Source of the DNA: an uncultured Pirellulaceae bacterium
GTDB taxonomy: Bacteria; Planctomycetota; Planctomycetia; Pirellulales; Pirellulaceae
DNA: 7,507 nucleotides
Direction: 5' to 3'
Assembly (NCBI GenBank): GCA_947258905.1
Contig: CAMYKF010000005.1
Location: 1-7,507, forward strand
Made by a program: the position numbers and the translations under genes. Shown here one piece after another: positions 5,582-7,507 of the stretch. How positions within the stretch are numbered: position 1 is the first letter of the stretch; each line of letters starts with the position of its first letter. The notes under the pieces were generated by a model. The model saw only the letters and a list, made by a program, of their open reading frames with translations. It did not search any database and was not told the origin of the DNA.

Positions 5582-6574
5582 CTAATCTTCCGCCGGTTCA
5601 TCAAGGCCGTTGATGCGAACCAGTTTGCCATTATCGCCCGTGACCGTGACATACAAGTTGCCGTCGGACGCAAAGGCCATGGCCGTCGGTCTGTCCATCT
5701 GTTGAATCAGCCGGGCTTCGCACTGAGTATTGCGTCGCCTCGCAACCAGTTTATACAGCCCGCTGGCCTCGGGATTGTCGATGTCGTGATTCAGGGCGTA
5801 CAACCGGCCGGATCGCTTGCCATAGGCGAGGGCCACGATGCCCATCAGTGTCGTGTCAAATTTCGTTCGTACGTCGCCAGATTCCGGGTCAAGAAAGACC
5901 AGCAGCGCACCGTTCTGGTCCGTTCCGCGAGTGCCTGAGACGACAAATCCATCGGGGCTGGTAGTAATGCCGGTTGGCAAATTCATGCCTTTCAATTCAC
6001 TCTCGTCGCCCAGGCGTTCAAACCTGGCCGCCTCGCCTTTCTGGATTTGCAGACGAGCGACAAGACCCTGCTCCCCGCTGCGACAGGTTGCAAAAAGAAA
6101 ATCCTGGTCGATGGCCAATCCATAAAAATCCTGTTCGGGCTCAGCCGATGCGTTATCGACCGCGCGACCGGAGGTTTCATCGTCGGCCGTTTGCACATCG
6201 TCTCCGGACAACTCAAACAGACTGACTCGGTCAGAACCGGCTTCCCAGCCACCGGTGCCAATGGCCAGTTTTGTATCGTCAACGAAAACGATGCCAAGCG
6301 GTCCCACGTCGCCGTTGATATCCGGGCTGGCTGGTGAAACCGCGAATCCGGTAATCACCGGTTCGATGTTACCGTCGACAATCTTTACGATCCGGCCATT
6401 GCCGCTATCGGAAACAAACGGCGTCATCGAGTTGGGTTGAATGGCCACGCCGTGGGGATTGTTCAAGCCCTCGACGACGGTGGTCATCGTGACGGATTCC
6501 TGCGCGGTCAGAGTCTGGCACATCATGGCGATTGCCAGAGCGAACGAGATCAAACAATGAGTATGTTGAGTCAT
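5582..6574 (-). CDS. Secreted NHL/SMP-30-type beta-propeller protein
   Basis: The 330-aa product begins with a signal peptide: basic/polar start, hydrophobic LISFALAIAMMC (8-19) and a likely cleavage near LTA-QES (22-27). The mature part consists of degenerate propeller blades. The first is GLNNPHGVAIQPNSMTPFVSDSGNG (split at 36-50 and 51-60) with RIVKI; a middle blade has NLPTGITTSPDGFVVSGT; the last has RPTAMAFASDGNLYVTVTGD, then GKLVRI. This pattern (P-x-G-(I/V/M)-A, then D-G-x-x-(Y/F)-V) is typical of NHL, SMP-30 and gluconolactonase-like repeats. No lipobox is evident, so an exported soluble protein is expected. No catalytic metal ligands can be assigned, so enzymatic activity is unknown. 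The start lies six bases after the leuD stop, with no clear Shine-Dalgarno site, suggesting translational linkage. Confidence 0.8.
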   Translation of the reverse strand: MTQHTHCLISFALAIAMMCQTLTAQESVTMTTVVEGLNNPHGVAIQPNSMTPFVSDSGNGRIVKIVDGNIEPVITGFAVSPASPDINGDVGPLGIVFVDDTKLAIGTGGWEAGSDRVSLFELSGDDVQTADDETSGRAVDNASAEPEQDFYGLAIDQDFLFATCRSGEQGLVARLQIQKGEAARFERLGDESELKGMNLPTGITTSPDGFVVSGTRGTDQNGALLVFLDPESGDVRTKFDTTLMGIVALAYGKRSGRLYALNHDIDNPEASGLYKLVARRRNTQCEARLIQQMDRPTAMAFASDGNLYVTVTGDNGKLVRINGLDEPAED

Positions 6575-6580
6575 GGCAGA

Positions 6581-6988
6581 TCAAGCTGCGGAAACGGGTG
6601 GCATGCCGCGGGCTGCCTCGAACTCGTCAATCCTGTCGACATGTTTCAAAGTCAGGTCGATATCGTCGAGGCCGTGCAGCAACGAATCCTTGCGTACGGG
6701 ATCAATCTCGAATGACTGCTCGAAACCGGCCTCGTCGCGAATGGTTTGGCTGGCCAGATCAACGGTCAGTTGGTAATCGGGGTGGGCCGACTTGGCATCC
6801 ATCAGCTGGCGAACAATAGATCCGTCGAGCACGATGGGCAGCACGCCGTTTTTAAAGCAGTTGTTGTAAAAGATGTCGCTGTAGGCTTCGGCGATAATGC
6901 AGCGGAATCCGAAATCGGCGAGGGCCCACACGGCATGCTCGCGGCTGGATCCGCTGCCGAAGTTACGACCGGCGACCAGGATCGATGC
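6581..6988 (-). CDS. leuD: 3-isopropylmalate dehydratase small subunit LeuD, 3' part only
   Basis: LeuD is the small subunit of isopropylmalate isomerase, which with LeuC interconverts 2- and 3-isopropylmalate in leucine biosynthesis. This part begins at the family's ASILVAGRNFGSGSSREHAV segment and continues through WALADFGFRCIIAEAYSDIF, YNNCFKNGVLPIVL and the normal C-terminal end, about 135 residues. A full LeuD is about 200 aa. The missing N-terminal part would carry the substrate-loop region ending in the conserved segment before ASILVAGRNFG. The frame runs unbroken into a comEC fragment upstream, so this gene has no natural start in the window. The join falls in the peptide ASILVA, which both families have. 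A truncated or misassembled gene is far more likely than a functional fusion. It is followed closely by the propeller gene. Confidence 0.85.
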   Translation of the reverse strand, partial: ASILVAGRNFGSGSSREHAVWALADFGFRCIIAEAYSDIFYNNCFKNGVLPIVLDGSIVRQLMDAKSAHPDYQLTVDLASQTIRDEAGFEQSFEIDPVRKDSLLHGLDDIDLTLKHVDRIDEFEAARGMPPVSAA

Positions 6989-7261
6989 CCGCATCACCGG
7001 TGGCCGTCCCCCGGTGATCGCGGTGTACAAGGCACAGACGGAAACGATCCAGATGATCCGCACCGCAAGCGGCAGTCCCAACACTAGTCCGATCCAGCGG
7101 GCCATCACCACAACGATCGCCAAGTGAAGTCCGCTGACGGAAAGCAAATGCGCGGTTCCAGTGACCAACAGCAAATCACGCGTCTCGTTTTCGACAAGTT
7201 CGCGCTGACCGAGCTGCGCGACGACAGGGACAACTTGCGGATGAGGGACGAAAACAATCCC
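6971..7261 (-). pseudogene. comEC: Internal fragment of a ComEC/Rec2 competence protein
   Basis: The minus-strand frame, open from 7261, reads VVAQLGQREL (7225-7196), ETRDLLLVTGTAHLLSVSGLHL (split as ETRDLLL and VTGTAHLLSVSGLHL) and, after a hydrophobic region (VVVMARWIGLVLGLPL and IIWIVSVCALY), TAITGGRPPVMRASI. The motifs GQRE, TGTAHLLSVSGLH and TGGRPPVMRA are signatures of the ComEC membrane channel that imports single-stranded DNA in natural transformation. Only about 95 residues are present, against 700-800 in a whole protein; both the N-terminal region and the later membrane helices and C-terminal part are absent. Downstream it fuses in frame to leuD, upstream it meets a plus-strand coding region. 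It cannot be a working transporter as shown. Confidence 0.75.
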
Positions 7262-7507
7262 TCAGACTACGGCGCCTACTTCGATATTGTGATACCGGGG
7301 TATCATCCCGTCGATGGCGACACTGAGGATTATTGGCTCGTGCCCAACGTTCCGATGGACAGCCCCATGTATCCCGACATGCTGAATTTCGTCAAACGCA
7401 TCACGCTGACGGGAGGCGGTGAGGGTACGTTGAACCCGGTGTGGGCGCTTCCGTGCTCGGTTTACGTGCCCGAGTACGAACAGGGCGGCGTTGCCTATCA
7501 CGACATT
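7241..7507 (+). CDS. Unidentified coding region, 3' end beyond the window
   Basis: An open plus-strand frame continues to the window edge. The in-frame ATG at 7241 gives MRDENNPSDYGAYFDIVIPG, then YHPVDGDTEDYWLVPNVPMD, later TLTGGGEGTLNPVWALPCSV and YVPEYEQGGVAYHDI. The mixed composition, aromatic residues and good codon use suggest real protein, unlike the opposite strand here. No family is recognised and no signal peptide or membrane segment is seen in the visible part. The frame stays open back past an ATG at 7148, but there the minus strand is comEC codon for codon, so that part is probably just the shadow of comEC. The true start may have been lost at the junction near 7240-7262. Confidence 0.5.
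   Translation, partial: MRDENNPSDYGAYFDIVIPGYHPVDGDTEDYWLVPNVPMDSPMYPDMLNFVKRITLTGGGEGTLNPVWALPCSVYVPEYEQGGVAYHDI

Noticed and set aside
6581..7174. A genuine ComEC-LeuD fusion protein
   Set aside because: Both halves are broken within conserved domains and meet at a shared peptide. A membrane-channel fragment joined to half of a soluble enzyme makes no functional sense.
7148..7240. Plus-strand start at ATG 7148 for the right-edge gene
   Set aside because: The opposite strand is ComEC in the codon-for-codon complementary frame, so the openness here is explained by comEC.
1..7507. CRISPR array, tRNA, rRNA, insertion sequence or defence system
   Set aside because: No regularly spaced direct repeats, tRNA T-loop pattern, transposase or defence-gene motif was seen on either strand.

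Overview
The window looks like chromosomal DNA from a GC-rich Planctomycetota bacterium, probably Pirellulales-like. This is an inference from several signals: a PEP-CTERM sorting tail, a PSP1-family protein with a cysteine-rich end, general lack of Shine-Dalgarno sites, and an rsmH gene followed by a bitopic LysM protein instead of a normal division cluster. No search was possible, so the lineage is tentative.

Layout from left to right. (1) The 3' end of a secreted protein with a proprotein-convertase P-domain and a PEP-CTERM tail (+). (2) queA, tRNA queuosine biosynthesis (-), convergent with the first gene. (3) A 708-base divergent intergenic region holding a G-quadruplex motif and, nearer rsmH, a string of inverted repeats ending in a terminator-like hairpin with a T-tract. 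(4) rsmH (+, 16S rRNA methyltransferase), followed 10 bases later by a bitopic LysM protein in the place where ftsL usually sits. (5) A YpsA/molybdenum-carrier-like SLOG-type protein (+). (6) A tight minus-strand run leuD (3' part), then a secreted beta-propeller protein, then a PSP1 protein, with gaps of 6 and 4 bases. (7) A disturbed right end: the leuD reading frame is joined in frame to a piece of comEC, and this in turn abuts an unidentified plus-strand coding region that runs off the window.

The genes do not form one pathway. queA and rsmH are a divergent pair of RNA-modification genes. rsmH and the LysM gene look like a reduced division/cell-wall cluster. The leuD, propeller and PSP1 genes look like one transcription unit.

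The points most worth a second look are the comEC-leuD junction at a peptide shared by both families (possible assembly chimera), the structured leader before rsmH with two mutually exclusive hairpins, and the LysM protein in the ftsL slot. I found no CRISPR array, tRNA, rRNA, insertion sequence or defence system.
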